DNA of 64,000 nt from assembly GCA_030604735.1 (NCBI GenBank), contig JAUVVG010000008.1, forward strand, positions 46,210 to 110,209, in the 5' to 3' direction. Of the stretch, positions 1 to 9,019 are shown piece after piece. Below the pieces are notes generated by a model. The model was not told where the DNA came from and did no database searches. It saw only the letters and a program-made list of their open reading frames with translations. Position numbers and translations under genes: made by a program. This DNA is from Azoarcus sp. (GTDB lineage: Bacteria; Pseudomonadota; Gammaproteobacteria; Burkholderiales; Rhodocyclaceae). Numbering within the stretch: position 1 is the first letter of the stretch; each line of letters opens with the position of its first letter.

Positions 1-528
1 CGGACGCTCGACATGCGCGACCGTCGCCGACAGCATCGCCCCCATCACCGCGAACTGCAGCAGGTGCTCAGCGGTGCAATCGACGTTGGCGCCCAGATCG
101 AGGACATAGCTCTGCCCCTTCAAGGTGGGCATCGCGGATGCGATCGCGGGGCGGTCGATGCCGGGCAAGGTCTTCAGCACGAAGCGGGAAATGGCCATCA
201 GCGCGCCGGTATTGCCGGCTGAAACCGCCGCCTGGGCACGCCCCTCCTTGACCAGGTCGATCGCGACCCGCATCGAGGAATCCTTCTTGTTGCGCATCGC
301 GTTGGCCGGGGCTTCGTCCATGCCGACCACTTCGGTCGCCGGCTGGATGCTCACACGCTCGCCCAGACCGTCACCGGCCCGCCGAATCGCTTCAGCCAAA
401 GCGTCTTCACGCCCGACCAGGATCACGCGCGAGCCAGGATGATGACGCAGAAAGGCCTGAGCAGCAGGTACCGTCACACCAGGACCGTGATCGCCACCCA
501 TGCAGTCGATTGCAACGGTGACATCCAT
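1..528 (-). CDS. plsX: Phosphate acyltransferase PlsX (partial, N-terminal 176 codons)
   Basis: PlsX converts acyl-ACP to acyl-phosphate, the first step of the PlsX/PlsY route to lysophosphatidic acid at the cytoplasmic membrane face. Translation from the ATG at 528 begins [16 protein letters not shown], the family signature, and continues through [12 protein letters not shown] and a LGANVDC segment, both typical of PlsX. The gene runs off the left edge, so the C-terminal half is missing here. It lies downstream of yceD and rpmF on the same strand, the usual bacterial order, but a strong intrinsic terminator separates it from rpmF. Identification is firm. Confidence 0.95.
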   Translation of the reverse strand, partial: MDVTVAIDCMGGDHGPGVTVPAAQAFLRHHPGSRVILVGREDALAEAIRRAGDGLGERVSIQPATEVVGMDEAPANAMRNKKDSSMRVAIDLVKEGRAQAAVSAGNTGALMAISRFVLKTLPGIDRPAIASAMPTLKGQSYVLDLGANVDCTAEHLLQFAVMGAMLSATVAHVERP

Positions 529-556
529 CAGCTTCTCATCCGGGTAAAAATCGAGA

Positions 557-595
557 ACAAAAAAACGGCGCAGTCACGCATCGTGCTGCGCCGTT
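557..595 (-). terminator. Intrinsic terminator between rpmF and plsX
   Basis: A perfect 10-bp inverted repeat (arms 564-573 and 586-595, AACGGCGCAG and its complement) is followed on the minus strand by a run of seven T interrupted only at its end. It lies 15 bp after the rpmF stop and 29 bp before the plsX start, so it should cut or attenuate transcription from the ribosomal-protein gene into the lipid gene. Confidence 0.85.
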
Positions 596-609
596 CTCGA
601 AAACGGGGA

Positions 610-789
610 TTACTCGCCCTTGGTCTTGACGACCTTCTTGCCACGATAAAAGCCGTTGGGGCTGATGTGGTGACGCAGATGGACTTCGCCCGTGGTCGAC
701 TCGACTGCGAGCGGGGGATTGGTCAGAAAGTCGTGGGCGCGGTGCATGCCACGCTTGGACGGGGATTTCTTGTTTTGCTGAACGGCCAT
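610..789 (-). CDS. rpmF: 50S ribosomal protein L32
   Basis: This 59-residue protein begins [20 protein letters not shown], the L32 N-terminus, and is rich in Lys/Arg. It is a structural protein of the large ribosomal subunit. The ATG at 789 is preceded by AGGAGT at good distance. It follows yceD by 19 bp on the same strand, the conserved yceD-rpmF pair that feeds into plsX. The four-Cys zinc-binding version is not present; this is the zinc-independent form ([14 protein letters not shown] tail). Certain. Confidence 0.97.
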   Translation of the reverse strand: MAVQQNKKSPSKRGMHRAHDFLTNPPLAVESTTGEVHLRHHISPNGFYRGKKVVKTKGE

Positions 790-808
790 CAGATTACTCC
801 TGGTACTG

Positions 809-1318
809 TTAAACGCCTTGCGCCCCGCTGTTCTTGCGAAGCTTCGCGAGCGCAGCAAAAGGCGATTCCTTTTCCACCCCGCCCTGCGGACGCGGTGCAT
901 CACAACTTTCATGTCTCGGAGCGAACGGCACGGCGAGCAAGACTTCATCCTCGACCAACGCGATCACATCGAAATCGGGCGTTGCCTCGATCGCATCGAA
1001 CTCGTCGATCTCGAGCTCTTCCTCCGGAATCTCGGCTCCCGGACGGACCAGCTGGAACAGCGAAACCTGATCGAGCTCCCAGACCATCGGTCCGAGACAC
1101 CGCTGACACTGGAGATTCATCGCACCGTTCAGAAAAAGCCTGAAGTACGGCTTGTCATCACGCCCGATTTCGCCGAGCAAGGTATATCCCACCTCGCCCT
1201 GCTCCCCGCTCAGCACATCGGCGAGACGCTTGTTGCCTTTCAAGGCAAGCTTGCCCGTCAGGCTTCGCCCTTCGGATGCAAACCGCAACGGATCGGAGAC
1301 AATGCCAGCGCGCGACAT
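809..1318 (-). CDS. yceD: YceD family protein (DUF177), 23S rRNA accumulation protein
   Basis: The 169-residue acidic protein has the DUF177 pattern: an internal CQRC pair ([10 protein letters not shown]) in the middle and a second C-x-A-P motif (ESCDAP) with a PFAALAKL ending. YceD homologues sit upstream of rpmF in most bacteria and are linked to 23S rRNA accumulation; the mechanism is not settled. The start at 1318 has no Shine-Dalgarno sequence. Instead the start codon lies only 9 bp downstream of a near-consensus -10 hexamer, so the mRNA may be leaderless. Next gene downstream is rpmF, 19 bp away, certainly the same operon. Confidence 0.92.
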   Translation of the reverse strand: MSRAGIVSDPLRFASEGRSLTGKLALKGNKRLADVLSGEQGEVGYTLLGEIGRDDKPYFRLFLNGAMNLQCQRCLGPMVWELDQVSLFQLVRPGAEIPEEELEIDEFDAIEATPDFDVIALVEDEVLLAVPFAPRHESCDAPRPQGGVEKESPFAALAKLRKNSGAQGV

Positions 1319-1327
1319 AAGAGGCGG

Positions 1328-1356
1328 ATGATATTATTTCCGCTTCTTTCTGTCAA
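1328..1356 (-). promoter_or_regulatory. Sigma-70 promoter of yceD-rpmF
   Basis: On the minus strand a perfect TTGACA (1351-1356), a 17-bp spacer and TATCAT (1328-1333) form a near-consensus sigma-70 promoter. The predicted transcription start falls within about three bases of the yceD ATG at 1318. Confidence 0.8.
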
Positions 1357-1385
1357 AGGCCTCCCCGCCTGATCTTGTACTCCCC

Positions 1386-1973
1386 ATGAAAAACAGCCCG
1401 AAGCTCGTCCTCGCCTCGACCTCGGCGTATCGACGCATGTTGCTCGAACGCTTCCAGTTGCCGTTCGAAACCGCACGCCCGGATGTGGATGAATCGCCCC
1501 TGCCGGATGAAACTCCGTCAGCGACCGCCGATCGGCTGGCTGCCCTCAAGGCCCGGGCCGTGGCGACAGACCACCCCGACGCCCTGATCATAGGCAGCGA
1601 CCAGGTCGCCCACATCGGCACCGAAGTTTTCGGCAAACCCGGCACAGTGGAACGCGCCGTCGACCAGTTGCGCCGAATGAGCGGACAGACGGTGATCTTC
1701 CACACCGCGCTGGCGCTCCTCAACACCCGAACCGGCACCTTGCGCGCGGAAAGCGTGCCGACCCGGGTCAGTTTCCGCACCCTGAATGAGGCCGAGATCG
1801 TCCGCTATGTGGAGAAGGAGCGCCCGCTGGACTGCGCCGGCAGCGCCAAGTCGGAAGCGCTCGGCATCACCTTGCTCGACGCCCTGAGCGGTGACGACCC
1901 GACCGCCCTGGTCGGGCTGCCACTGATCGCGCTGGCACGCATGCTGCGCGCCGAAGGTATCGCCCTGCCATGA
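1386..1973 (+). CDS. maf: Maf-family nucleotide pyrophosphatase (YceF type)
   Basis: Maf proteins hydrolyse non-canonical or modified nucleoside triphosphates; the YceF subfamily prefers 7-methyl-GTP. The 195-residue protein has the N-terminal LVLASTSAYRRMLLER motif, the P-DVDES segment, the central IIGSDQVA motif with the catalytic Asp, the FGKPG element and the SAKSEALG segment. YceF proteins show the DQVA form where classical dTTP/UTP Maf enzymes show DT. It is divergent from yceD, the conserved neighbour across bacteria, and its stop overlaps the next start by four bases (ATGA), so the two are co-translated. Confidence 0.92.
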   Translation: MKNSPKLVLASTSAYRRMLLERFQLPFETARPDVDESPLPDETPSATADRLAALKARAVATDHPDALIIGSDQVAHIGTEVFGKPGTVERAVDQLRRMSGQTVIFHTALALLNTRTGTLRAESVPTRVSFRTLNEAEIVRYVEKERPLDCAGSAKSEALGITLLDALSGDDPTALVGLPLIALARMLRAEGIALP

Positions 1974-2689
1974 CCCCGAACCGCGGATCATTGGTGCTGG
2001 TGCCGGTCAGCCTGGGCGAGACGCCGTGGCAGGCGTTTCTTCCCGAGCAAGCCCAGCGCCGCATCGCCGGGATTCATCACTTCGTGGTCGAAACCGAAAA
2101 GGCGGCCCGGCAACAGCTCAAGCGGCTCGAACACCCATTGCCGATCCGTGACCTGGACATCCGGGCATTGCCCGAAAAGGCCAGTCGCGACGAGTTGGGC
2201 GCGCTCCTCGCCCCGGTCGAGGACGGCCACGACATCGGACTCTTGTCCGACGCGGGCTGCCCGGCGGTCGCCGACCCGGGCGCGCGTCTGGTCGATCACG
2301 CCCAGCGTCTCGACATCCGGGTCGAGCCGCTGGTCGGCCCGTCCTCCATCCTGCTTGCCTTGATGGCCTCCGGCCTGAACGGGCAGAGCTTTGCTTTCTG
2401 CGGCTACCTCCCGGTCGCGGAAGATCAGCGCGACGCCCGGATCAAGCAGCTCGAACAGGAGTCCAGGAAACTCTCACGCACCCAGATCTTCATCGAAACA
2501 CCTTACCGGAACGAGCGTCTGTTCGACGCTCTCACCCGCAACTGCCGGGAAACGAGCCGGCTGTGCCTGGCCCGTGACATCACCACACGCGGCGAATACA
2601 TCCGCACCCGGACCATCGCCCAGTGGCGTAACAGCGAGCGGCCCGATCTGGACCGACGACCCACGATCTTTCTGATACTCGGCGAATGA
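1970..2689 (+). CDS. SAM-dependent methyltransferase, RsmI/tetrapyrrole-methylase family
   Basis: The 239-residue protein has the fold signature of tetrapyrrole methylases and RsmI: LVLVPVSLG at the N-terminus, LLSDAGCPAVADPGARLV in the middle (the RsmI motif GLISDAGTPLISDPG), then VEPLVGPSSILLALMASGLNG and FIETPYRN. RsmI itself 2'-O-methylates C1402 of 16S rRNA. This protein is shorter than classical RsmI (about 280 residues) and diverges in the first motif, so it is probably the SAM-methyltransferase paralogue that commonly follows maf in proteobacteria. Its exact substrate is not known. The ATG overlaps the maf stop. The gene ends at 2689, directly abutting the convergent Rieske gene with no spacer. 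Confidence 0.85.
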   Translation: MTPNRGSLVLVPVSLGETPWQAFLPEQAQRRIAGIHHFVVETEKAARQQLKRLEHPLPIRDLDIRALPEKASRDELGALLAPVEDGHDIGLLSDAGCPAVADPGARLVDHAQRLDIRVEPLVGPSSILLALMASGLNGQSFAFCGYLPVAEDQRDARIKQLEQESRKLSRTQIFIETPYRNERLFDALTRNCRETSRLCLARDITTRGEYIRTRTIAQWRNSERPDLDRRPTIFLILGE

Positions 2690-3052
2690 TCAGTTCGACG
2701 GATCGATGGGCTCGACCTGATACACGACGCCATCTCGCTCGACCACCGTCACCGGCCGCAGCGCCGCACCCTTGCAAGGCCCCATCGCGCAGCGTCCTGA
2801 TTCGGGCAGGTAGTGAGCACCATGCACCGAGCAGATCAGGTAGTGCCCGGTCAGGTCGAAGAACTTCCCCGGCAGCCAGTCCAGTTCCACCGGCACATGG
2901 GCACAGCGGTTCAGGTAAGCCCTGACCTTCCCCGCGTAGCGCACCACGAAGGCCGGCGCGGGCCCGGCGGCGGTGGACACTTCGAAGCGCACCCCCTCTC
3001 CGCCGTCGATCAGCGCATCGGACGCGCAGATCAGCCGTTCTGCCGCAGCCAT
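2690..3052 (-). CDS. Rieske 2Fe-2S domain protein
   Basis: This 120-residue single-domain protein carries the Rieske cluster ligands C-x-H (NRCAHVPVEL) and C-x2-H (LICSVHGAHY), separated by about twenty residues, which bind a [2Fe-2S] centre through two Cys and two His. There is no membrane segment, so it is a soluble ferredoxin-like electron carrier rather than a bc1 subunit. The ATG at 3052 lies inside the 3' end of the phosphatase gene (22-bp overlap), so it is translationally coupled to it. The same phosphatase-Rieske order is common in betaproteobacteria. Its redox partner cannot be read from this locus. Confidence 0.9.
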   Translation of the reverse strand: MAAAERLICASDALIDGGEGVRFEVSTAAGPAPAFVVRYAGKVRAYLNRCAHVPVELDWLPGKFFDLTGHYLICSVHGAHYLPESGRCAMGPCKGAALRPVTVVERDGVVYQVEPIDPSN

Positions 3053-3687
3053 CGCGCAAGCTCGGAGGGCGAATCGACGATCTCCAGCGCAGACACCGAC
3101 GCCAGTGCGTCGCGCGGGTGGGCGCCGAAGGACACGCCCAGTCCAGCGACACCGGCATTCCTCGCCATATCGAGGTCGTGCGTGGTGTCGCCGACCATCA
3201 AGGTGCGCGCGCGGCTGACGCCGAGTTCGTCCATGATTTCTTCCAGCATGGCCGGATGCGGCTTTGAGAAGCACTCGTCGGCACAGCGCGTACTGTGAAA
3301 GTAACGCCCCAGGCCGGTATGGGCGAGCGCGCGATTCAGGCCGACCCGGCTCTTGCCGGTGGCCACGCCCAGCATCCGCCCCTGCCCGGACAGCCATTCG
3401 ATCATTTCGAAAGCCTCGGGAAAGAGGTCGAGCTCGTGATCCTTGGAAAGATAGTGGTGCCGATAGCGCTCGACCATCTGCCCGTAGCGCTCCCTGGGCA
3501 GCTCTGGCACCGCATGCGCCAACGCATCCTGCAACCCGAGTCCGATCACGTGACGGGCACGCTCGACCGGTGGCAGCGGCAGCTCGAGGTCGGCACAGGC
3601 CGCCATGATCGCATTGACGATCGCGCCAGCCGAATCCATCAGCGTCCCATCCCAATCGAACACGATCAGATCGAAGCGCTCAGCCAT
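3031..3687 (-). CDS. gph: HAD-superfamily hydrolase, phosphoglycolate-phosphatase-like
   Basis: The 218-residue protein has HAD motif I (IVFDWDGTLMDS; nucleophile and acid Asp), motif II (GVATGKSRVGL), motif III Lys in the CFSKPHPAM segment and motif IV (MVGDTTHDLDMA). This is a subfamily I enzyme with a helical cap, the same group as phosphoglycolate phosphatase and PpaX. The substrate is inferred only from the family. The start at 3687 overlaps the end of rluC by 8 bp. The rluC-HAD phosphatase pairing is conserved in proteobacteria, but a functional link has not been shown. Confidence 0.85.
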   Translation of the reverse strand: MAERFDLIVFDWDGTLMDSAGAIVNAIMAACADLELPLPPVERARHVIGLGLQDALAHAVPELPRERYGQMVERYRHHYLSKDHELDLFPEAFEMIEWLSGQGRMLGVATGKSRVGLNRALAHTGLGRYFHSTRCADECFSKPHPAMLEEIMDELGVSRARTLMVGDTTHDLDMARNAGVAGLGVSFGAHPRDALASVSALEIVDSPSELARWLRQNG

Positions 3688-4645
3688 TGGGAACCCCCAG
3701 CGCCTGGATAAAGGACTGCAACTCTTCCGGCAGCGCGGTCTCGAGTGCTATCCGCTGCCCCGAAACCGGATGCGCGAAAGCCAGCCGCGCCGCATGCAGG
3801 AACATTCTTTTCAAGCCTTTTGCTTCGAGCGCCTTGTTGAGCGCGAAATCGCCGTACTTGTCGTCACCGCACAGCGGAAAACCCAGATGGGCCAGATGGA
3901 CCCGGATCTGATGGGTACGGCCAGTCTTGAGTTCCACGTCGAGCAGGCTGTAATCGGCCCAGTGATTCAGCAGACGCACGATACTGTGCGACGGCTTGCC
4001 CTCCTCGCTGACCCTGACCCGGCGCTCGCCCTCCGGAGTCAGGTACTTGTAAAGCGGAAACTTGATGTGCTGCAAGGGGTTGTGCCATCGCCCGGCCACC
4101 AGCGTCAGATAATGCTTCTCGATCCGTCCCTCGCGCATCATGTCGTGCAAGTCCTTGAGCACGGCGCGCTTCTTCGCGATGATCAGCAACCCGGAGGTTT
4201 CGCGGTCGATCCGGTGCGCCAGCTCCAGCATCCGCGCATCGGGGCGCTGGCTGCGCAATTGCTCGATGACGCCGAAACTCACGCCGCTACCACCATGCAC
4301 CGCCTTGCCGGCCGGCTTGTCGACCACCAGCAAGGCCTCATCCTCATACACCACCGGCAGCGGTTTGCCGGCCGGGGCCGGCCCGCTGCGCTCGGGCTGA
4401 GCGATCCGTAGCGGCGGGATGCGGACTTCGTCGCCTTCGTTCAGCCGATAAGTCGGCCCGATCCGCCCGCCATTGACCCTGACCTCGCCACTGCGAAGAA
4501 TCCGGTACACATGGCTCTTCGGCACCCCCTTGCATATCCTGAGCAGGTAGTTGTCGATACGCTGGCCCGCAGCCGATTCGTCGATGCGCTCACGCCTGAC
4601 CGCGGGCGCCGACGCCCCCGCCGCGTATCCCCCGGCGATGCTCAT
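3680..4645 (-). CDS. rluC: Ribosomal large subunit pseudouridine synthase RluC family
   Basis: The enzyme isomerises uridines in 23S rRNA (955, 2504 and 2580 in E. coli RluC). An N-terminal S4 RNA-binding domain (roughly residues 20-80, with RILRSGEVRVNGGRI) is followed by the RluA-type catalytic domain with HRIDRETSGLLIIAK, which holds the catalytic Asp, and the KTGRTHQIRVHLAHLGFP motif. I chose the ATG at 4645 (321 residues). An in-frame TTG at 4669 would add eight residues but has no better ribosome site. It is divergent from rne, as in many gamma- and betaproteobacteria. Confidence 0.93.
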   Translation of the reverse strand: MSIAGGYAAGASAPAVRRERIDESAAGQRIDNYLLRICKGVPKSHVYRILRSGEVRVNGGRIGPTYRLNEGDEVRIPPLRIAQPERSGPAPAGKPLPVVYEDEALLVVDKPAGKAVHGGSGVSFGVIEQLRSQRPDARMLELAHRIDRETSGLLIIAKKRAVLKDLHDMMREGRIEKHYLTLVAGRWHNPLQHIKFPLYKYLTPEGERRVRVSEEGKPSHSIVRLLNHWADYSLLDVELKTGRTHQIRVHLAHLGFPLCGDDKYGDFALNKALEAKGLKRMFLHAARLAFAHPVSGQRIALETALPEELQSFIQALGVPNG

Positions 4646-4714
4646 GCGCCCCGTCCGGCCCAAAAACAAGCCGATCGGCCGGCCATCGACTGCGCAAACT
4701 TTCGGATAATCGCT

Positions 4715-4744
4715 TTGCTTTGTTGCTTGCTCATGAAATATACT
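4715..4744 (+). promoter_or_regulatory. Candidate rne promoter
   Basis: TTGCTT (4715-4720), an 18-bp spacer and TATACT (4739-4744) make a plausible sigma-70 promoter pointing at rne. The start would be near 4751, which gives a leader of about 410 nt before the rne ATG at 5161. Confidence 0.55.
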
Positions 4745-4770
4745 CTGCGCTGGTTGTACCGGTTGCGGCC

Positions 4771-4807
4771 GGATCCGCCTTATGCCTGATGGTCAGGAAG
4801 CGGATTC
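4771..4807 (+). promoter_or_regulatory. Stem-loop in the rne leader
   Basis: A two-part hairpin: ATCCGC (4773-4778) pairs with GCGGAT (4800-4805), extended by a G-C and a G-T pair, and inside it CCTGA (4785-4789) pairs with TCAGG (4793-4797) around a 3-nt loop. It lies just after the predicted transcription start. RNase E leaders in E. coli carry hairpins through which the enzyme degrades its own mRNA; this is a candidate equivalent. Confidence 0.5.
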
Positions 4808-4945
4808 GGCAATGAGCCCACAAGCGAGCTCCCGGACTTCCCAATCGTGTCTTCGCTTCCTTTGACAAGGGAGCGATGGTAACGCAATCGAGAAACTTCG
4901 ATCCAACGGATCGGATTGTTACGCAATACGCACATGCAGGATAAA

Positions 4946-5023
4946 GTGGTCCGGCCCGGATCGGCGGCAGGCAGAGGCGGTCGTCATTTCGCCGGAATGC
5001 AGCACCAGCCCGGGCGGGACCAC
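4946..5023 (+). promoter_or_regulatory. Long imperfect stem-loop in the rne leader
   Basis: Arms 4946-4959 and 5010-5023 are complementary over 14 bp with one mismatch (GTGGTCC ... GGACCAC outer part, GCCCGG ... CCGGGC inner part), closing a 50-nt loop that is itself GC-rich. The rest of the 4646-5160 gap shows no coding sequence, so the whole 515 bp holds the rluC/rne divergent promoters and the rne leader. Confidence 0.5.
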
Positions 5024-5160
5024 CCGAAACGACCAGCCGACCCATCACAGCCTTTCCCATCGGATGAAAGTAGCTACAACTTACCGCTCCTGAACCCGTA
5101 AAGCGCGATGGTGCGCGCCGTTCGTCCTGCCCGTGTGGTTCATGCGGGAGAACGAAACTA

Positions 5161-8100
5161 ATGAAGCGCATGCTTTTCAATGCGACGCAGGCCGAGGAAC
5201 TCCGCGTCGCGATCGTCGATGGTCAGAAGCTGATTGACCTCGACATCGAATCGGCATCGAAAGAAGAACGCAAGAGCAACATCTACAAGGCAGTCATCAC
5301 CCGCATCGAGCCCAGTCTCGAAGCCGCTTTCGTCGATTACGGGTCGGAACGCCACGGCTTTCTCCCGTTCAAGGAAATCGCCAAGACCAACTTCTCCGGT
5401 AATTCCGAGGGTGGCAAGGCCCGTATCCAGGACGTCCTCAAGGTCGGACAGGAACTCATCGTCCAGGTCGAGAAGGACGAGCGCGGCAACAAGGGGGCCG
5501 CACTCACCACCTATATCTCGCTGGCCGGGCGCTACCTCGTCCTGATGCCCAACAATCCGCGTGGAGGTGGTGTCTCGCGCCGGGTCGAGGGCGACGAACG
5601 CGCCGAGCTGCGCGAGATCATGGATCAGCTCGAAGTCCCCGCCGGCATGAGCCTGATCGCGCGTACTGCCGCGATCGGACGCTCTGCAGAAGAGCTCCAG
5701 TGGGACCTCAACTATCTGCTGCAACTGTGGCAGGCGATCGAAGGCGCTGCGCAAAGCCAGGGCGGCGCCTTCCTGATCTACCAGGAAGGCAGTCTCGTGA
5801 TCCGTGCGATCCGTGACTACTTCCAGCCCGAGATCGGCGAAATCCTGATCGACACCGACGACATCTTCGAGCAGGCCCGCCAGTTCATGGCGCATGTGAT
5901 GCCGGGCAACGTCGCCAAGGTCAAGCGCTACAACGACGATGTCCCGTTGTTCTCGCGCTTCCAGATCGAACACCAGATCGAATCGGCCTACTCCCGCCAG
6001 GTGAACCTACCCAGCGGCGGCGCGGTCGTGATCGACCACACCGAAGCGCTGGTTTCGGTCGACGTCAACTCGGGACGTGCCACCAAGGGCGCGGACATCG
6101 AGGAAACCGCCTTTCGCACCAACCTGGAAGCGGCCGAAGAGATCGCCCGCCAGTTGCGCCTGCGCGACCTCGGGGGTCTGATCGTGATCGACTTCATCGA
6201 CATGGAGTCGCAGAAGAACCAGCGCGAAGTCGAGAATCGCCTGCGCGAAGCGCTGCATTTCGACCGGGCCCGGGTCCAGACCTCCAAGATCAGCCGGTTC
6301 GGGCTGCTCGAACTGTCGCGCCAGCGCCTACGCCCGGCCCTGGCCGAGACCAGCTACATCCCCTGCCCTCGCTGCAACGGCACCGGCCACATCCGCAGCA
6401 CCGAATCGTCCGCCCTGCACATCATCCGCATCCTCGAAGAAGAAGCGATGAAGGAGAACACGGGTGCGGTACACCTGCAGGTTCCGGTCGATGTCGGCAC
6501 CTTCCTGCTCAACGAAAAGCGTGCCGACATCGCCCGTATCGAACTGCGCCACAAGATCCAGCTCATCATCGTGCCCAACCGGCATCTCGAGACGCCGCAA
6601 CACGAGATCATCCGCCTGCGTCACGACCAGCTGAACCAGGAAGACATCGCACTGGCCAGCTACCAGATGGTCGGCGCCCCGGCCACCGAGGACAACCGCC
6701 TGCCGAGCGCCGAAGCCAATGCCAAGCCGGCCCGTGCCGAAGCCCTGGTCAAGGGCATCGCCCCGGGCCAGCCCGCACCCAACGTGGCTCCCGCGGCCGT
6801 AGCCCCCGTGGCCGCAGCGGCCACGACGGAAGCCATCGCAAAACCCGGATTCCTGTCGCGCCTGTTCGGTTGGCTGCGCAAGGAAACCCCCACCACCGAG
6901 CAGGCCGCAGCCCCGGTCGAGACAGAGACGCCCAAGCGTGAAGGCAAGCCGCGCAGCGAGCGCGGCGACAGCCGACGCAACGGCAACCATCGCAATCGTC
7001 GCGACGGACAACGCGGCGAGCGGAGCGCGGCCGAGACGGAGCAGGCACAGCGGGAGCAGCCCCAACGCGGCAACCGCCAGAGCAAGCGCACCGATCAACA
7101 AGCCGAGCGCGAAACCCCACTGCAGCAGGAACGCGAGGCATCCACTGGCGGTCGTAGCCGCCGCGGTCGCGGTCAGCGCGGCTCGCAGAAAAGCGAGGAC
7201 ATGGCGCCCGAACTCGAAGCCGTCGCCGCTGCCACCGTCATGATCGCCAGCGGGCAGGATGTCGCCGAGAAGGCGGCAGCCAGCGCCCCGGAGAAAGCCC
7301 CCGAAACCACGGAAGTCGCGGCAATCGAGGCACCGGTCGCGGGCGACGATGCCACCGCGGCAGAGCGCGAAGGCAGCACACGTCGCAGACGTCGCGGTCG
7401 TGGACGTCGCGGCAGTCGTGGTGACGAGCAGCAACGGGAAGGCATGGATCAGAACGGTGACGAACGCAACGAAGACGGCAGCGCCGACGACGCCAGCGAG
7501 TCGTCTGCGCTTGTAGGCGAACCCCGTTCCGCCATCGAAGCCGATACGACTGTCGAAGCAGCCGAAAAGACCACCGATCAGCCGCCTGTCCAGGCCCGGA
7601 CCGATGCGGCCGAGCTGCCGGTCAAGGCCGGTGCAGTCGAGTCGGCCGAATCGGTGATGGTCGACGCACCCCTGCCGATCAAGACCCAATTGACCCAGCC
7701 GGTCGCAGCCGAGCACGACGCAGAGGCCGTCGAGGTCGGGAGCGCGACCAGCGAAGTGCAAGTTGAAGCCCAGCCTGAGGCCGGTGAGCGAGAGCAGACG
7801 CGTCCGGCCGTCGCTCTGGACACCGAAGAAGTCCCTTCGGAGGCAGTTGCAACCGTCAAGGAAAGCGCTCCGGAACCAGCCGGAGCCGTCGCAGCCGAGT
7901 CCGACACCCATCGCACCCAGGACGATGCGGACGACCTGCAACCCGCGCCGGCACAGCGACCAGCGGTGCAGGAAGTGCTGGAGTTCGCCCCGGCCGAGAC
8001 TGTGCCAGTCGCGACCGAGGCTCGGGTCGAATCTCAGGTCGAAGCTGCACAACAAGTCCGCGTGGAGTCGAACGAAGGCGCCGACGAGGCAGCAAGGGAA

Positions 8101-8424
8101 ACTGTCGCAGCGGTGGCAACCGGCCCGACCGAAACGGCCGGCACCGAAGCATCGGCAGCACCCGAAACGCCGAAAGAGGTCAGCGCGATTGAGCCCGTCC
8201 GGTCGGACACACAGGCGAGCGCCACCCGACCGACCCCCGCGCCCAGCGCGCCGATCGAAACCGGCTCCGCGCTGGCGGAGAGCGGCCTGGTGATGATCGA
8301 AACCGATCGGAGCAAGGTCAAGCAGGAAACCGGCGAGGCCACGGTCAAGCTCGGCCGTCAGCCGCGCCCGGTCCCGGTGGCGACCGCGAGCGAACCCTTG
8401 CAACAGGTCGAGACCCGCAAGTGA
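5161..8424 (+). CDS. rne: Ribonuclease E
   Basis: This is the essential endoribonuclease that cuts AU-rich single-stranded RNA and organises the degradosome at the inner membrane. The start [21 protein letters not shown] matches RNase E exactly in position and has GGGAG upstream. Residues 1-125 hold the S1 domain, about 280-400 the DNase I-like catalytic region with conserved Asp residues ([18 protein letters not shown]). The zinc-link CPRC is at 402-405, as in E. coli (404-407). Beyond about residue 530 the chain is a low-complexity, disordered tail with two Arg-rich RNA-binding blocks (around 660-680 and 740-755) and a long Glu/Ala/Val-rich acidic end. At 1087 residues it is close to the E. 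coli length. A strong terminator follows. Confidence 0.97.
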   Translation: MKRMLFNATQAEELRVAIVDGQKLIDLDIESASKEERKSNIYKAVITRIEPSLEAAFVDYGSERHGFLPFKEIAKTNFSGNSEGGKARIQDVLKVGQELIVQVEKDERGNKGAALTTYISLAGRYLVLMPNNPRGGGVSRRVEGDERAELREIMDQLEVPAGMSLIARTAAIGRSAEELQWDLNYLLQLWQAIEGAAQSQGGAFLIYQEGSLVIRAIRDYFQPEIGEILIDTDDIFEQARQFMAHVMPGNVAKVKRYNDDVPLFSRFQIEHQIESAYSRQVNLPSGGAVVIDHTEALVSVDVNSGRATKGADIEETAFRTNLEAAEEIARQLRLRDLGGLIVIDFIDMESQKNQREVENRLREALHFDRARVQTSKISRFGLLELSRQRLRPALAETSYIPCPRCNGTGHIRSTESSALHIIRILEEEAMKENTGAVHLQVPVDVGTFLLNEKRADIARIELRHKIQLIIVPNRHLETPQHEIIRLRHDQLNQEDIALASYQMVGAPATEDNRLPSAEANAKPARAEALVKGIAPGQPAPNVAPAAVAPVAAAATTEAIAKPGFLSRLFGWLRKETPTTEQAAAPVETETPKREGKPRSERGDSRRNGNHRNRRDGQRGERSAAETEQAQREQPQRGNRQSKRTDQQAERETPLQQEREASTGGRSRRGRGQRGSQKSEDMAPELEAVAAATVMIASGQDVAEKAAASAPEKAPETTEVAAIEAPVAGDDATAAEREGSTRRRRRGRGRRGSRGDEQQREGMDQNGDERNEDGSADDASESSALVGEPRSAIEADTTVEAAEKTTDQPPVQARTDAAELPVKAGAVESAESVMVDAPLPIKTQLTQPVAAEHDAEAVEVGSATSEVQVEAQPEAGEREQTRPAVALDTEEVPSEAVATVKESAPEPAGAVAAESDTHRTQDDADDLQPAPAQRPAVQEVLEFAPAETVPVATEARVESQVEAAQQVRVESNEGADEAARETVAAVATGPTETAGTEASAAPETPKEVSAIEPVRSDTQASATRPTPAPSAPIETGSALAESGLVMIETDRSKVKQETGEATVKLGRQPRPVPVATASEPLQQVETRK

Positions 8425-8472
8425 TGCGACTGAACTGATCGACGCAGCTCGAGCGATCAGCATCAGCTAACG

Positions 8473-8505
8473 GAGGCACCCGGGTTCGGGGCGCCTCTTT
8501 TTTTT
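8473..8505 (+). terminator. Intrinsic terminator of rne
   Basis: GAGGC (8473-8477) pairs with GCCTC (8493-8497), with an inner CCC/GGG pairing, followed by nine T. It lies 50 bp after the rne stop. The T run reaches into the stop codon of the convergent phosphatase gene. Confidence 0.85.
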
Positions 8506-9001
8506 ATGTGCCTCTAGCGCCGAAGGTTTCGATCAGTCCGGCCACCGCATCCTCGCAGTAGTCCAATACCGCGTCGAAGCCCGCCTCACCGCCGTAGTAT
8601 GGATCCGGAACTTCATCGAGGTCGAAACGCCGCGCGTACTGCATGAACAGTCCGAGCTTGGGCCTATACACCTCGGGACTGAGCCGGTGCATGATGTCCA
8701 GATGGCCGCGATCCATCGCCAGCAACAGATCGAAACGCTGGAAATCGGCGATCTCGAGCTTCCTCGCCCGCAACGGGCGCAGATCATATCCCCGCTTCGC
8801 GGCGGTCTTGACGCTGCGGGGGTCGGGCGCCTCGCCGACGTGATAGCCATGGGTTCCGGCAGAATCGACCTCGAACCGGTCGGCCAGGCCAGCCTGCGCG
8901 ATCAGGTGCAAGGCGACGCCTTCCGCACTCGGCGAGCGGCAGATGTTGCCCGTGCAGACAAACAGGATCTTCTTCTTTTCATCCAAGGTTCTCCCCTCCA
9001 T
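8504..9001 (-). CDS. Low-molecular-weight protein-tyrosine phosphatase
   Basis: The 165-residue protein has the LMW-PTP P-loop VCTGNICRSPSAEG (C-x5-R) near residues 14-27 and the general-acid loop DPYYGG near the C-terminus. These enzymes dephosphorylate phosphotyrosine or phosphoarginine; bacterial Wzb/Ptp versions often act on capsule-assembly kinases, but no kinase or capsule gene is nearby. The ATG at 9001 follows a run of G and A (GGGGAGGGGG). It is adjacent to and co-directional with uvrB, 18 bp downstream of it, so the two may be co-transcribed. Confidence 0.92.
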   Translation of the reverse strand: MEGRTLDEKKKILFVCTGNICRSPSAEGVALHLIAQAGLADRFEVDSAGTHGYHVGEAPDPRSVKTAAKRGYDLRPLRARKLEIADFQRFDLLLAMDRGHLDIMHRLSPEVYRPKLGLFMQYARRFDLDEVPDPYYGGEAGFDAVLDYCEDAVAGLIETFGARGT

Positions 9002-9019
9002 TCCCCCTCCCCTTCAAAG

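Noticed and set aside
7140..7440. Possible tandem repeat or CRISPR-like structure in the rne tail
   Set aside because: The repetition is only codon-level (Arg/Gly and Ala/Glu runs) with no fixed unit length.
6328..8463. 711-codon open frame on the minus strand over rne
   Set aside because: It is the antisense of the low-complexity RNase E tail; the plus-strand protein is a clear RNase E and the antisense product has Arg/Gly-rich nonsense composition.
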